Assembly (NCBI GenBank): GCA_017453245.1
Contig: JAFTKM010000008.1
Location: 83,017-123,436, forward strand
Source of the DNA: Clostridia bacterium
GTDB lineage: Bacteria > Bacillota > Clostridia > Oscillospirales > CAG-272
DNA: 40,420 nucleotides
Reading direction: 5' to 3'
Position numbers and translations under genes: made by a program. Shown here in pieces: positions 1-8,498 of this stretch. The notes beneath the pieces were generated by a model that saw only the letters and a list, made by a program, of their open reading frames with translations, was not told where the DNA came from and made no database searches. Position 1 is the stretch's first letter. Every line of letters begins with the position of its first letter.

Positions 1-7
1 TCTGCCG

Positions 8-180
8 GTGAAGTTTTTGCTGACGCAAAAGTGAAGTTGTGCTACGCACAGTGAAGTTGCGTAGCTTACGCTCGCAGTGAAGTTAAGTTTGCCCATTACT
101 TCGCCAATAGGCGAAACTTCACTCACGAAGTGAACTTCACTGTCGAAGATAACTTCACTTGCCCATAGGGCAAACTTAGT
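8..180. repeat. Array of octamer GTGAAGTT alternating with small hairpins
   Basis: The octamer GTGAAGTT occurs directly at 8-15, 31-38, 51-58 and 77-84, and as its reverse complement AACTTCAC at 115-122, 133-140 and 151-158. A degenerate AACTTAGT lies at 173-180. The short stretches between octamers are mostly self-complementary and differ from one another, for example TTTTGC/GCAAAA at 15-30, GTGC/GCAC at 37-49, TCAC/GTGA at 120-132 and TTGCCC/GGGCAA at 159-173. The orientation flips around 85-114. No open reading frame fits. It is non-coding repeat DNA just beyond the 3' end of rsgA, and its function is unknown. Confidence 0.85.
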
Positions 181-181
181 T

Positions 182-211
182 AGCGTGATCGTCCGTCCCG
201 GACATCACGCT
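182..211 (-). terminator. Hairpin at the rsgA stop codon, possible weak terminator
   Basis: AGCGTGAT (182-189) pairs with ATCACGCT (204-211) and GTCCG (191-195) pairs with CGGAC (199-203) around a three-base loop. The base of the stem overlaps the rsgA stop codon (211-213). There is no T-run on the minus strand after it, so termination is uncertain; it may simply be the last hairpin of the adjoining array. Confidence 0.4.
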
Positions 212-1152
212 CAATCGTAATTATTTTTCTTTTCTTTAAGAACTTTATAAATAGAACGATAGGATTCGAGCCTTGACTCGGGGATAATGCCGTCAAGGGC
301 GGCTTTTGCGATGGCGCACTCGTCGGCTCCCTCTCCTACGTGGGCGCAGTCTGTGTATCTGCACTTGCCTACGTATGGGAGAAACTCGGGGAAGGTCGGG
401 ATGATCTCCTCAAGCGAGAAGAAATCGAATCTCGCGAAGTCGATAAGCGAGAAGCCGGGGGTATCGGCAAGGAAGCCCGTATCGAGGCCGCCCTGAATCT
501 CGAAAATCTCGACGTGGCGGGTGGTGTGTCTGCCGCGCTCGATCTTGCGGGAAATCTCAGCGGTTGCGAGGGTGAGACCCGGGAAAAGGGCGTTCATAAG
601 AGTGGACTTGCCTACTCCCGAGGCGCCTGCAAAGGCGGCGGTTTTACCACCTACAACCTCTCTCTGTATGTACTCTGCAAGCGGCTCGACTCCCGTCCTA
701 TCCTCGGACGAGGTAACAAAGGTCGGGATTCCTACCTTAATATATATTCCTGCAAGCTCGTCGGCAATTTCCGCGTCGAGGTCGCTCTTGGTGATGACGA
801 TAACCGGCGTGATGCCGTTATGCACGGAGATGGCAACAAGCTTGTCCACCGTCTCAATCACGGGCGAGGGCTTCTTGACGGCAAAGACGATGAAGAGGTA
901 ATCAAGGTTTGCCATCGGGGGGCGGATAAGGCTGTTTTTGCGCTCGACTATCTCGGAAATAACGAGTCCGTCGGGAGTTGAGTCATCAAGGAGAATCTTG
1001 ACGTTGTCACCGATGAGCACCTTTTCCTCGTCGCGCTTAAGGACACCCTTGGCACGGCAGGAAAGCCTTTCTATTCCGTTTTCCGTGACTACGCGAGTCT
1101 CGTAAAGACCGCCGAGTCCCTTAACTACCTTTCCGTATTTTGTGACTATCAA
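211..1152 (-). CDS. rsgA: Small ribosomal subunit biogenesis GTPase RsgA
   Basis: RsgA is a circularly permuted GTPase that checks late 30S subunit maturation in the cytoplasm. An OB-fold-like N-terminus is followed by the GTPase motifs in permuted order: G4 TKSD (121-124), the P-loop GASGVGKS (176-183) and G3 DTPG (230-233). The C-terminal zinc knuckle has C264, C269, H271 and C279. At 313 residues it has normal family length. The start is TTG (1150-1152), since no ATG or GTG fits the conserved beginning; the ribosome binding site is weak. It is the last gene of the minus-strand housekeeping block, but about 200 bp of repeats separate it from rlmN, where Clostridia usually carry stp and prkC. 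Its stop codon lies in a hairpin. Confidence 0.95.
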   Translation of the reverse strand: MIVTKYGKVVKGLGGLYETRVVTENGIERLSCRAKGVLKRDEEKVLIGDNVKILLDDSTPDGLVISEIVERKNSLIRPPMANLDYLFIVFAVKKPSPVIETVDKLVAISVHNGITPVIVITKSDLDAEIADELAGIYIKVGIPTFVTSSEDRTGVEPLAEYIQREVVGGKTAAFAGASGVGKSTLMNALFPGLTLATAEISRKIERGRHTTRHVEIFEIQGGLDTGFLADTPGFSLIDFARFDFFSLEEIIPTFPEFLPYVGKCRYTDCAHVGEGADECAIAKAALDGIIPESRLESYRSIYKVLKEKKNNYD

Positions 1153-1220
1153 ATGAGTTTCTCACTTTCAAAGATTGGATAAAAGTTGGTGTTTTGAGTT
1201 TAACGTATGAATCTATGGCT

Positions 1221-1281
1221 TCGAGCTTGGTCGAAAACGGCGCTAAAGAATGTCAATTCTTGTTCTCACCCGAATTCGGTG
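1221..1281. repeat. Copy 1 of a 60-bp direct repeat with a hairpin
   Basis: This copy shares the segment GGTCGAAAACGGCGCT and the segment TTGTTCTCACCCGAATTCG with the copy at 1324-1385. Its internal stem is AAGAAT/ATTCTT around a GTCA loop. In the other copy the stem reads AAGGAT/ATCCTT, so one base pair changes on both sides and pairing is kept. It lies in the gap between rlmN and rsgA. Confidence 0.85.
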
Positions 1282-1323
1282 GGAGAAGCGGTGTTATTCG
1301 ACCCGAAGGCGTAGTTACCTACG

Positions 1324-1385
1324 TCGAGTTTGGTCGAAAACGGCGCTAAGGATGTCAATCCTTGTTCTCACCCGAATTCGCGGTG
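1324..1385. repeat. Copy 2 of the 60-bp direct repeat, overlapping the 3' end of rlmN
   Basis: Nearly identical to 1221-1281, with stem AAGGAT/ATCCTT around GTCA. The rlmN stop codon (1355-1357) lies inside this copy, so the last residues of RlmN are encoded by the repeat. Between the two copies, 1282-1323 holds no gene. Confidence 0.85.
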
Positions 1386-2419
1386 TTTCTTCTTAGCTGA
1401 CCGCAAGCGGCGTTAACATCCGAGCCGAGTCTGCGGCGGACGGTTGCGGTTATACCGCGCTTTTCAAGAAGGGCTGCAAAGGCGTTTGCCTGCTCGGTGC
1501 TTCCCTGCTTGAAGCCTGTCTCCTTAACCTCGTTTACGCGAATGAGATTGACGTGGATAGGCGCGCTGATCGGTCTGAAGTATGAGTTAAGCAGGTCCGC
1601 AAGCTCCCTTGCGTCTGCCTCGGTATCATTCTTACCGCTGATGAGGGTATATTCAAAGGATATCCTTCTGCCCGTGCGCTTATAGTAGCGGACACACGCC
1701 TCGAGAAGGTCCTTTATCTTCCACTTATTGTTGACGGGCATAATTGCCGAGCGCTTCTCGTCTGTTGCCGCGTGGAGCGAGATGGAGAGCGTGATCGGGA
1801 TATCTACTTCAGCGAGCTTATCTATGCCCGTAACTACTCCGCAGGTAGACAGAGATATATGTCGGTAGCCGATATTAAGGCCGCCGGGGAGGTTAACAAG
1901 CTTCAAAAACTTGACGACGTTGTCGAAGTTGTCAAGCGGCTCGCCTATACCCATCATAACTATATTAGAGACTCTCTCACCCGTGTCGCGGGAGGCGGCA
2001 ATTACCTGGCCGAGCAGCTCGGAGGGGAGAAGGTCGCGCACCCGTCCGCCAATGGTGGAGGCGCAGAATTTGCATCCCATACGACAGCCGACCTGACTGG
2101 AAATGCAGAGCGTGTTGCCGTGCTTATAGCGCATAAAAACGCTCTCGACGCACTCGCCGTCGTGGAGGCGGAAGAGATACTTTATAGTGCCGTCAACCTT
2201 AGATACAAGCTTAGCCTCAACGCGAGGGAGGGTGTCGAGGGTTTCCTCCTCGAGCCTTTCCCTGAGCTTCTTTGACAGGTTGGTCATCTCGGAAAGAGGG
2301 GTACCCTCCGCAAGTCTTGGGAATACCTGCTTGGCTCTGAATTTCGGCTCGCCGAGTGAGAGGAAATACTCCTCAAGCTCGACGTCCGTCATCGAGTATA
2401 AATCGTGTTTTTGTGTCAT
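1355..2419 (-). CDS. rlmN: Dual-specificity 23S rRNA A2503 / tRNA A37 methyltransferase RlmN
   Basis: RlmN is a radical-SAM enzyme that makes 2-methyladenosine at A2503 of 23S rRNA and, in the family, at A37 of some tRNAs. The [4Fe-4S] motif is C112, C116 and C119 (CRMGCKFC). The second catalytic cysteine is C339 in ACGQLR near the C-terminus. The length of 354 is normal. The ATG start overlaps the rsmB stop by 4 bp (ATGA), which implies translational coupling. The residues after GQLR (RNTANSGENKD) are largely encoded by the 1324-1385 repeat, so the natural C-terminus seems to have been replaced or extended by repeat DNA. Both catalytic cysteines lie upstream of that tail, so activity should be kept. 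Confidence 0.96.
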   Translation of the reverse strand: MTQKHDLYSMTDVELEEYFLSLGEPKFRAKQVFPRLAEGTPLSEMTNLSKKLRERLEEETLDTLPRVEAKLVSKVDGTIKYLFRLHDGECVESVFMRYKHGNTLCISSQVGCRMGCKFCASTIGGRVRDLLPSELLGQVIAASRDTGERVSNIVMMGIGEPLDNFDNVVKFLKLVNLPGGLNIGYRHISLSTCGVVTGIDKLAEVDIPITLSISLHAATDEKRSAIMPVNNKWKIKDLLEACVRYYKRTGRRISFEYTLISGKNDTEADARELADLLNSYFRPISAPIHVNLIRVNEVKETGFKQGSTEQANAFAALLEKRGITATVRRRLGSDVNAACGQLRRNTANSGENKD

Positions 2420-3732
2420 TTCTTCTCTTTTCTTATCTTAGCAATAAAGAATCCGTCTGTACCGTGGATATGCGGTAAGAGAGTGAGCATACCGCCCTGT
2501 GAGCGTATATCTCCGACCGAGAAATCAGCGAAGGAGAAGTCCTTGTGCCCCTCCAGAAATCTCTCGACCACTCTCTCGTTTTCCTCGGGGTTGAGTGTGC
2601 AGGTGGAGTATACAAGAATGCCGCCATCCTTCAAGTAGCGTGATGACGCCTCGAGTATCTCGTACTGTAATTCGGGCAGATTTTGTAAGCTTTCGTTGTC
2701 TTTATGACGTATATCAGGCTTCTTGGCGAGAACACCTAGTCCCGAGCAAGGAACATCACATATCACTCTGTCGAAGGTGCCGAAGAGCTCCTTGGAGGGC
2801 TCCTTAGCATCGCGCTCATCTACCCTGATATTCGTAAGGCCGAGCCTTTTTGCTCCGTCCTCAACGAGTGAAAGCTTGCTCTGGTGAATATCGAAGGCGC
2901 AGACCTCACCTGTGCGTGAGAGTATTGCCGCGGCAAAGCTCTTACCGCCGGGACAGGCGCAGACGTCAATGACTCTGTTACCCGCTCGGACCTCGAGTGC
3001 CTCGGCGCTGATAGCGCAGGCGGCATCCTGGACGAAGAAGAGTCCCTCGTCAAAGCCGGGTAGACGCCTCGGATTCACAGAGCCCGGAAGTCTTACGGTA
3101 AGGGGCGAATCTATGAAGGACTCGGGCTCATAGCCCTCGCCCTTAAGAAGAGCTGTGTGCTCCTCCTTTGTTGTCTTGGTAAGGTTGACCGTGAGGTCGG
3201 TGTATCTCGCGGTATTGAAGCGGTCAAGGAGCTTTTCGGTCTCCTCCTCGCCATATAGCGAGATAAAATGCTTTACCAACCAGAGTGGGAAGGAATAGGC
3301 AACCGATAGGTAGCGCGAGACCTTCTTCTCTCTTGGCGGCAGGGGTAGCTTGTCCTCTGCCTTCAGCCTTGCGGCTTGTCTGAGCACTCCGTTGACAAAG
3401 CTCTTCTCACCCGGGTTTCTCGCGAGGGCAACAGTCTCGTTTACCGCCGCGTGGTCGGGCACGGAGTCAATATGTACTATCTGGCACATACCGAGGCGCA
3501 GAATGTTAAGAGTCGTAGGATCTATCTTATCAAGGCTGCGGCCGGATATTGCGCCGATATAATAATCGTAGGTTATCTTGCGCTCGACGGTAGTATAAAG
3601 AAGCGCGGTAAGAAACGCTCGCTCCTCCCCCGTCAGCTTGTCTGCCATATGGGAGGATAACGAGAGATTCACGTACTTACCGCTTGCCTCATACTCGGTA
3701 AGGAGCGAAAGCGTTAATTCTCTTACGGTCAT
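2416..3732 (-). CDS. rsmB: 16S rRNA m5C967 methyltransferase RsmB
   Basis: SAM-dependent cytosine-5 methyltransferase acting on 16S rRNA C967. A NusB-like RNA-binding domain covers about residues 1-130. The Rossmann methyltransferase domain has DVCACPGGK (256-264) for SAM, PCSG (328-331, catalytic C329) and STCTLNPEEN (376-385, second cysteine C378). At 438 residues it is full length. It starts 3 bp after the yugP stop and overlaps rlmN by 4 bp, so it belongs to the same transcript. The cysteine pair distinguishes m5C methyltransferases; the NusB fusion favours RsmB over RsmF-type enzymes. Confidence 0.95.
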   Translation of the reverse strand: MTVRELTLSLLTEYEASGKYVNLSLSSHMADKLTGEERAFLTALLYTTVERKITYDYYIGAISGRSLDKIDPTTLNILRLGMCQIVHIDSVPDHAAVNETVALARNPGEKSFVNGVLRQAARLKAEDKLPLPPREKKVSRYLSVAYSFPLWLVKHFISLYGEEETEKLLDRFNTARYTDLTVNLTKTTKEEHTALLKGEGYEPESFIDSPLTVRLPGSVNPRRLPGFDEGLFFVQDAACAISAEALEVRAGNRVIDVCACPGGKSFAAAILSRTGEVCAFDIHQSKLSLVEDGAKRLGLTNIRVDERDAKEPSKELFGTFDRVICDVPCSGLGVLAKKPDIRHKDNESLQNLPELQYEILEASSRYLKDGGILVYSTCTLNPEENERVVERFLEGHKDFSFADFSVGDIRSQGGMLTLLPHIHGTDGFFIAKIRKEKK

Positions 3733-3735
3733 ATT

Positions 3736-4428
3736 TTAGTCTCTTCTGTTTCCGAAAATTCTGATGAGTCTGAGGAGCTGAATTATAGAGGTTGCCAAGG
3801 CGGCAACGTAGGTCATAGCGGCGGCGCGAAGAACCTTCTTAGACATACCGAGCTCCTCACTCGAATACCAGCCCGAGAGCTCAAGCTCAGTAAGGGCGCG
3901 ACGCGAGGCGTTGAGCTCGCAAGGCAAGGTCACAAGGTGGAACAGCGTGGTAGCCGCAAAGAGCAAAATACCGAAAGAAACGAGGTAATTGCCAAGTATA
4001 GTTGACGAATACGTGATAAACATACCAATTACGATCGCTATCCACGAAAAGCTCGATGCAAAATTAACCACGGGAACCAGCTTGGTTCTGAACTGTATGG
4101 GAGCGTATTTCTCCGCGTGCTGAATGGCGTGTCCTACCTCGTGAGCGGCAACTCCGACCGCTGAGGGTGAGGATGAGGAATACACGCTCTCCGAGAGCCT
4201 TAAGACTCTCCCGCGAGGGTCGTAGTGGTCGGTGAGGTGACCGTGGACTCTCTCGATCCCAACGTCAAAAAGACCGTGAGCGTCAAGAATCCTGCGGGCT
4301 ACCTCTGCGCCCGTTTTACCCCTGCCTGAGCCTATGTGCGAAAACCTGTTAAAGGTGCTCGACACCTTGAATTGCACGATGAGAGTGAAAACAAAGGTCA
4401 CTACCAAAAGCAAGTAAAGTATATCCAT
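3736..4428 (-). CDS. yugP: Membrane zinc metallopeptidase of the YugP family
   Basis: Putative integral-membrane zinc protease (Zn_peptidase_2 family); its substrate is not known. An N-terminal hydrophobic segment (about 2-20) is followed by a soluble stretch with the HExxH motif H96-E97-V-G-H100 and a further H104. Two or three hydrophobic segments follow at about 117-160 and 195-222. The length of 230 is typical. The ATG shares one base with the fmt stop codon (TAATG), so translation is coupled. This gene often sits between fmt and rsmB in Clostridia, and the order here matches that. Active-site residues are intact. Confidence 0.93.
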   Translation of the reverse strand: MDILYLLLVVTFVFTLIVQFKVSSTFNRFSHIGSGRGKTGAEVARRILDAHGLFDVGIERVHGHLTDHYDPRGRVLRLSESVYSSSSPSAVGVAAHEVGHAIQHAEKYAPIQFRTKLVPVVNFASSFSWIAIVIGMFITYSSTILGNYLVSFGILLFAATTLFHLVTLPCELNASRRALTELELSGWYSSEELGMSKKVLRAAAMTYVAALATSIIQLLRLIRIFGNRRD

Positions 4429-5360
4429 TATTCGAGTATATCTCCGATTTCAATTTTTCTGCCGCGGACGAAGTCACCCGCGCTCATTCTTCCCTTGCCC
4501 TCGGGAATGACACCCTTTACTGTAAGAGCGCCCTCGCCGCAAGCAACGGTAAACGAGCCCTGCCCCTTCGAGTCGGCAGCGATGACCTCGCCGGGTTTAC
4601 CCTTCCCCTCGGTGGGTGTCGCCTTGAATATCTTGAGCATTTTGCCCTTAAGATATGCAAACGCGCCGGGAATGGGAGTCACGCCTCTGATAGCGCAATC
4701 GAGGACCTTAGCACTCTTTGTGAAATCTATCTTGCAGTCCTCCTTCTCGATCTTTGCGGCGTGTGTAGCCTTGGAGTCGTCCTGAGGAGTCCTTGTTGCG
4801 GTGCCGTCGGCTATATCCTTGATAGTCTTTACAAGAAGCTTTGCGCCAACCTCTGCGGAGCGGTCGTGAATGGCCTCAAAGTCGTCATCGGGGCCTATCG
4901 GGAAGGCCTCCGTCGCGATTATATCGCCCGTGTCGACGCCCTCAGCCATATACATAATAGTGACGCCGGTTTCCTTCTCGCCGTCGATTATCGCTCTCTG
5001 CATAGGAGCGGCGCCTCTGTACTTCGGAAGAAGCGAAACGTGCACGTTAACGCAGCCGTACCTCGGGAAATCGAGCACCGACTTCGGAAGTATCTTGCCA
5101 TAGGCAACAACTGCGATAAGCTCGGGGTTTATCTCACGGAGCAGCTCGGCAAAGTCCTCACCCTTGAGGCTGTCGGGGGTGTAGACGGGGAGCGAATGCT
5201 CGAGTGCTAACGCCTTGACCGCGGTGGGTGTCATAACGTTGCCTCGTCCCCTGGGCTTATCCTTGCCCGTGACTACCGCTACTATCTCGTTGTCGGAGCC
5301 TATAAGCTCGGACAAGCAGATCGCGGATATTTCGGGCGTACCCATAAACATTATTCTCAT
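4428..5360 (-). CDS. fmt: Methionyl-tRNA formyltransferase
   Basis: Transfers a formyl group from 10-formyl-THF to Met-tRNAi, giving fMet for translation initiation. The catalytic triad typical of the family is present as N105 and H107 (in NVHVSLLPKYRGAAP) and D143 (in EGVDTGDI). The C-terminal OB-like domain begins near residue 205. The length of 310 is normal. It follows def by 4 bp and shares its stop with the yugP start. The def-fmt pair encodes the two ends of the N-formyl cycle, formylation by Fmt and deformylation by Def. Confidence 0.97.
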   Translation of the reverse strand: MRIMFMGTPEISAICLSELIGSDNEIVAVVTGKDKPRGRGNVMTPTAVKALALEHSLPVYTPDSLKGEDFAELLREINPELIAVVAYGKILPKSVLDFPRYGCVNVHVSLLPKYRGAAPMQRAIIDGEKETGVTIMYMAEGVDTGDIIATEAFPIGPDDDFEAIHDRSAEVGAKLLVKTIKDIADGTATRTPQDDSKATHAAKIEKEDCKIDFTKSAKVLDCAIRGVTPIPGAFAYLKGKMLKIFKATPTEGKGKPGEVIAADSKGQGSFTVACGEGALTVKGVIPEGKGRMSAGDFVRGRKIEIGDILE

Positions 5361-5364
5361 ATTC

Positions 5365-5820
5365 TCAGTCCTTGATAGGTCTTATCTGTACGTCGGTATA
5401 GAGCTTGCCGTCGAGGTGGTCGCACTCGTGGCAGATAGCTCTGGCAAGAAGGTCGGAGCCGGTGAGGTCATAGGTCTCTCCGTGACGGTTCATCGCTCTG
5501 ACGGTAACCGTTCTCGGTCTCTTGGTTATACCTGCGTATCCGGGGTTGGAGAGGCATCCCTCTCTGTCCTGCTGCTCTCCCGAGAAGGCGATGATCTTGG
5601 GATTGATGAGCTCGTAAACCGTGCCCTCCTCTACCTCGATGACCGCAATTCTGCGGAGCACACCGACCTGGGGAGCCGCAAGGCCGCAGCCGTCAGCGGC
5701 GCGCATAGTGTCGATCATATCGTCGAGAAGCTGCTTGATCCTCGGGGTTATCTCATCAACGGGACGGCACACCTTTCTGAGTGTTTCGTCACCGAACTTA
5801 ACTATCTTTAACGTTGCCAT
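5365..5820 (-). CDS. def: Peptide deformylase
   Basis: Metalloenzyme that removes the N-formyl group from nascent proteins. The three family motifs are GCGLAAPQ (44-51), EGCLS (87-91, metal ligand C89) and HECDH (131-135, with the catalytic glutamate and two histidine ligands). At 151 residues it is a type 1 enzyme of usual size. AGGAG lies 8 bases before the ATG. It sits 54 bp after priA and 4 bp before fmt, the usual arrangement. Confidence 0.97.
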   Translation of the reverse strand: MATLKIVKFGDETLRKVCRPVDEITPRIKQLLDDMIDTMRAADGCGLAAPQVGVLRRIAVIEVEEGTVYELINPKIIAFSGEQQDREGCLSNPGYAGITKRPRTVTVRAMNRHGETYDLTGSDLLARAICHECDHLDGKLYTDVQIRPIKD

Positions 5821-5874
5821 TTTATTATCTCCTGATTCATATCGGCGCTTTATCAGCGCATCAAATCTTTGTAT

Positions 5875-8121
5875 TTATACTGTGAGAGGATTGAGGTCGA
5901 CGGCAAGAGTTACTTTTCTGTCCTTGGCAAACTCCGTAAGGAGCTCCGAGAACATCTTACGCGAGCGCGCGTTGAGCTTACACTTGACCATCATTCTCAT
6001 TCTGTATTTTTCGTTCAGCTTGTATATCTGAGCCTCAAACGGGCCGTAGACCACGAAGGGCAGATTCGCGTATTCTCCGTCGAGCTTCGCCTTGACCATA
6101 GCCGAAAGCGTATCCGCCGCGCGGGAGAGCTCCGCCTCATCGTCTGCGGTGAGCGTGAGCTGTGCCATATCGCAAAACGGAGGATAGGAGAGCTCGCGTC
6201 TGAGGGCGATCTCGCCCTCGTAGAAGCTGTCGTAATCCTGCCTGCAGGCAAGCCTTATCGTCTCGTTATTCGGCTGGAAGGTCTGTATCACCGCCACGCC
6301 CTCTTCACTCGCTCTGCCCGCCCGTCCTATGACCTGCGTGAGCAGTGAGAAGGTGCGCTCTGCGGCGCGGAAGTCCGTGACGTGGAGCGAGGTATCAGCA
6401 AGGGCTACGCCGACGAGCGTTACCCTCGGGAAGTCGTGCCCCTTGGCAACCATCTGCGTGCCGAGGAGGATATCCGCCCTGCCCGCTCTGAAATCGTCGA
6501 GCATTCTGTCGTAGGCAAGCTTGCCCTGGGTGGTGTCCGCGTCCATACGCATAAGCGTCATCTCGGGCAGATACTTTGACATCTCCGACTCCAGCTTCTG
6601 CGTGCCGAAGCCGAGGAAGGAAAGCGCCTCTGCCGAGCAGGAGGGACAAGCCCTGGGTGTCGGCATACGGTAGCCGCACATATGGCAAAGCATTGCGCCG
6701 CCTCCGTGCGAGTGGAAGGTAAGGGATACAGAGCACCTCGGACACTCGAGGACCTCTCCGCATTCCTTACAGCTTATATGACTGCTGTAACCCCTTCGGT
6801 TCAAGAAGAGGATAGCCTGATTTTCATTCTCTTTAACGTCCGTGAGCATATTGTAGAGCCTCTGGCTTATAGGCGAGGGGTTGCCCAGCCTGAGCTCCTC
6901 ACGCATATCGACGATGACCGCCTTTGGAAGCCTTGCTCCTCCGTATCTCTCGCGCAGAGGCACGAGGGTGTATGCGCCCGTCTTTGCCTTGTAAAAGCTC
7001 TCGACGGCGGGGGTGGCGGAGGCAAGAAGCATAAGAGCCTTGTGCTTTCCGCATCGGTAGCTAGCGATATCTCTTGCGTGGTATTTCGGGTCGCTCTCGG
7101 ACTTGTAGGTGTGCTCGTGCTCCTCGTCGATAACTATCATACCGATGTTATCAAGGGGCGCGAAAATTGCCGAGCGTGTGCCAATGACGAGGTCGACGTC
7201 ACCGCGTCGTATTCTGCGCCAGGCGTCAAGACGCTCGCCCTGAGAGAGCGAGGAATGTATGACGGCTACGCGCTCGCCGTATCTTCTGCAAAAGATGCTC
7301 ACAGTCTGTGGGGTAAGCGATATCTCCGGCACGAGCATTATTACCGACTTTCCGTCGGCTATAGTGCGGTCAATCGCCTTCATAATAACCTTGGTCTTGC
7401 CCGAGCCCGTGATTCCGTAAAGGAGCGCCGCCCTCGGCTCATTCTCCGAGTAGAGCGAGTCGATGGTCTCATACGCCGCCATCTGCGCGCGGCTGAGGAC
7501 TATCTCGGAGGTATCTCTCGTCCTGGCGTAATCGGCGTAAGGATTTCTGATTTCCTCGTCCTCGTCGATGGCTAAAACGCCCTTGTCTCTAAGGGCGCTG
7601 ATATGCGCAGGGGTAACTCCGGGGAGCTGCTTTAAGATATCCACCTCTGCCGCTCCGAGGTCCATAAGGAAGCGCAGAGCAGTCCTCTGCCCCTCACTCC
7701 TGATTCCGCGTCTGCCAGTCTCGGTAAGAAGCGTTGCTACCGCCTCCCTATCAAGAAGGAGCCTTGCCGTTTTTCTGTATCTGACGTTAAGACTCTCGGA
7801 AAGAGCTCCGGGTGGGAGGACGGTCCTTACCGCCTCGCCAAAGGTACAGAGGGTAAACTCCTTGAGAAAACGGCAGAGTCCCAGCATCTCCTCTGTGAGC
7901 GTGAAGATGGGTGAGACGACCGCGGATACACTCTTCAGAGTGACTCCCTCGGGAATCTCGCACTCGTCCTTTACCTTAACCGCAACGCCGAGTCTCGTAC
8001 CACCCGCGCGGCCAAACGGAACGCGCACGATATTGCCCGGGGTGAGACTTGCTCCGCAAGAATAGTCGAAGGGTCTGTCGATATGATACGGCGTATCCAA
8101 AAGATATACCTCGCAAAACAT
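5875..8121 (-). CDS. priA: Primosomal protein N', replication restart helicase PriA
   Basis: PriA is a superfamily 2 3'-5' DNA helicase that recognises stalled forks and reloads the replisome. It has an N-terminal DNA-binding domain, Walker A GITGSGKT (about residue 236), the DEEH box (about 332), a pair of zinc-binding cysteine clusters (CKECG, CPRC, CHMCG, CPSC), and C-terminal helicase motifs including QMVAKGHD and QVIGRAGR. I prefer the ATG at 8121: AAGGAG (8131-8136 on the plus strand) is 9 bases from it, but only 3 bases from the ATG at 8127. The product is then about 748 residues. It starts 35 bp after rpoZ; coaBC, often present here, is absent. Confidence 0.95.
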   Translation of the reverse strand: MFCEVYLLDTPYHIDRPFDYSCGASLTPGNIVRVPFGRAGGTRLGVAVKVKDECEIPEGVTLKSVSAVVSPIFTLTEEMLGLCRFLKEFTLCTFGEAVRTVLPPGALSESLNVRYRKTARLLLDREAVATLLTETGRRGIRSEGQRTALRFLMDLGAAEVDILKQLPGVTPAHISALRDKGVLAIDEDEEIRNPYADYARTRDTSEIVLSRAQMAAYETIDSLYSENEPRAALLYGITGSGKTKVIMKAIDRTIADGKSVIMLVPEISLTPQTVSIFCRRYGERVAVIHSSLSQGERLDAWRRIRRGDVDLVIGTRSAIFAPLDNIGMIVIDEEHEHTYKSESDPKYHARDIASYRCGKHKALMLLASATPAVESFYKAKTGAYTLVPLRERYGGARLPKAVIVDMREELRLGNPSPISQRLYNMLTDVKENENQAILFLNRRGYSSHISCKECGEVLECPRCSVSLTFHSHGGGAMLCHMCGYRMPTPRACPSCSAEALSFLGFGTQKLESEMSKYLPEMTLMRMDADTTQGKLAYDRMLDDFRAGRADILLGTQMVAKGHDFPRVTLVGVALADTSLHVTDFRAAERTFSLLTQVIGRAGRASEEGVAVIQTFQPNNETIRLACRQDYDSFYEGEIALRRELSYPPFCDMAQLTLTADDEAELSRAADTLSAMVKAKLDGEYANLPFVVYGPFEAQIYKLNEKYRMRMMVKCKLNARSRKMFSELLTEFAKDRKVTLAVDLNPLTV

Positions 8122-8156
8122 CAGCATCCCCTCCTTCCAAAGCTATTTCTTTTTTC

Positions 8157-8423
8157 TTATTCCTCGGTGCCGCGGGAAAGCTTGAACTCTCCGCGCTCGA
8201 TCTTTGCGATAGCGATCTTAACCGCCTTCTGATCCTTGTACTCGGGATCGATGAGAGCCGCAAGAGGCTTGTCGGTCTCGTGGTTCTCAATCATCTTCTG
8301 TGCCTTGAGTCTCATCTCAACGTACTTGTCGGTCACGATTCTCGCGCCCTTTGCTACGCCGATAACGAGCTCGTAGCGGTTGAACTCACCGCCGGTAAGT
8401 TTGTCAATGGTAGGATAGATCAT
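8157..8423 (-). CDS. rpoZ: DNA-directed RNA polymerase omega subunit
   Basis: Omega promotes folding and assembly of the beta' subunit in RNA polymerase. This 88-residue protein has the family signature NRYELVIGVAKGAR (15-28) near the start, then a helical stretch and an acidic end. GAAAGGA lies just upstream of the ATG. In most Clostridia gmk precedes rpoZ directly; here the preceding 165 bp hold only a hairpin array and remA comes next, so the genes are close but gmk is missing. Confidence 0.93.
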   Translation of the reverse strand: MIYPTIDKLTGGEFNRYELVIGVAKGARIVTDKYVEMRLKAQKMIENHETDKPLAALIDPEYKDQKAVKIAIAKIERGEFKLSRGTEE

Positions 8424-8470
8424 CTTTGTTTTCCTTTCATATATACGGTGGCTTTCGCCTGTTTTAGTAA

Positions 8471-8476
8471 ATTATA
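8471..8476 (-). promoter_or_regulatory. Possible -10 box upstream of rpoZ
   Basis: The minus strand reads TATAAT here, about 47 bases ahead of the rpoZ start. The best -35 candidate, TTACGG, is only 15 bases upstream and a poor match, so this internal promoter is tentative. It would restart transcription after the hairpin array at 8499-8593. Confidence 0.3.
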
Positions 8477-8498
8477 GCTTACAAAATAAAGCCGTAAC

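Noticed and set aside
8-180. CRISPR-like array of GTGAAGTT repeats
   Set aside because: Repeats are only 8 bases, change orientation, and the spacers are short palindromes; no cas genes are near.
340-981. Long plus-strand frame inside rsgA
   Set aside because: It is a shadow of rsgA; the minus-strand frame has all GTPase and zinc motifs.
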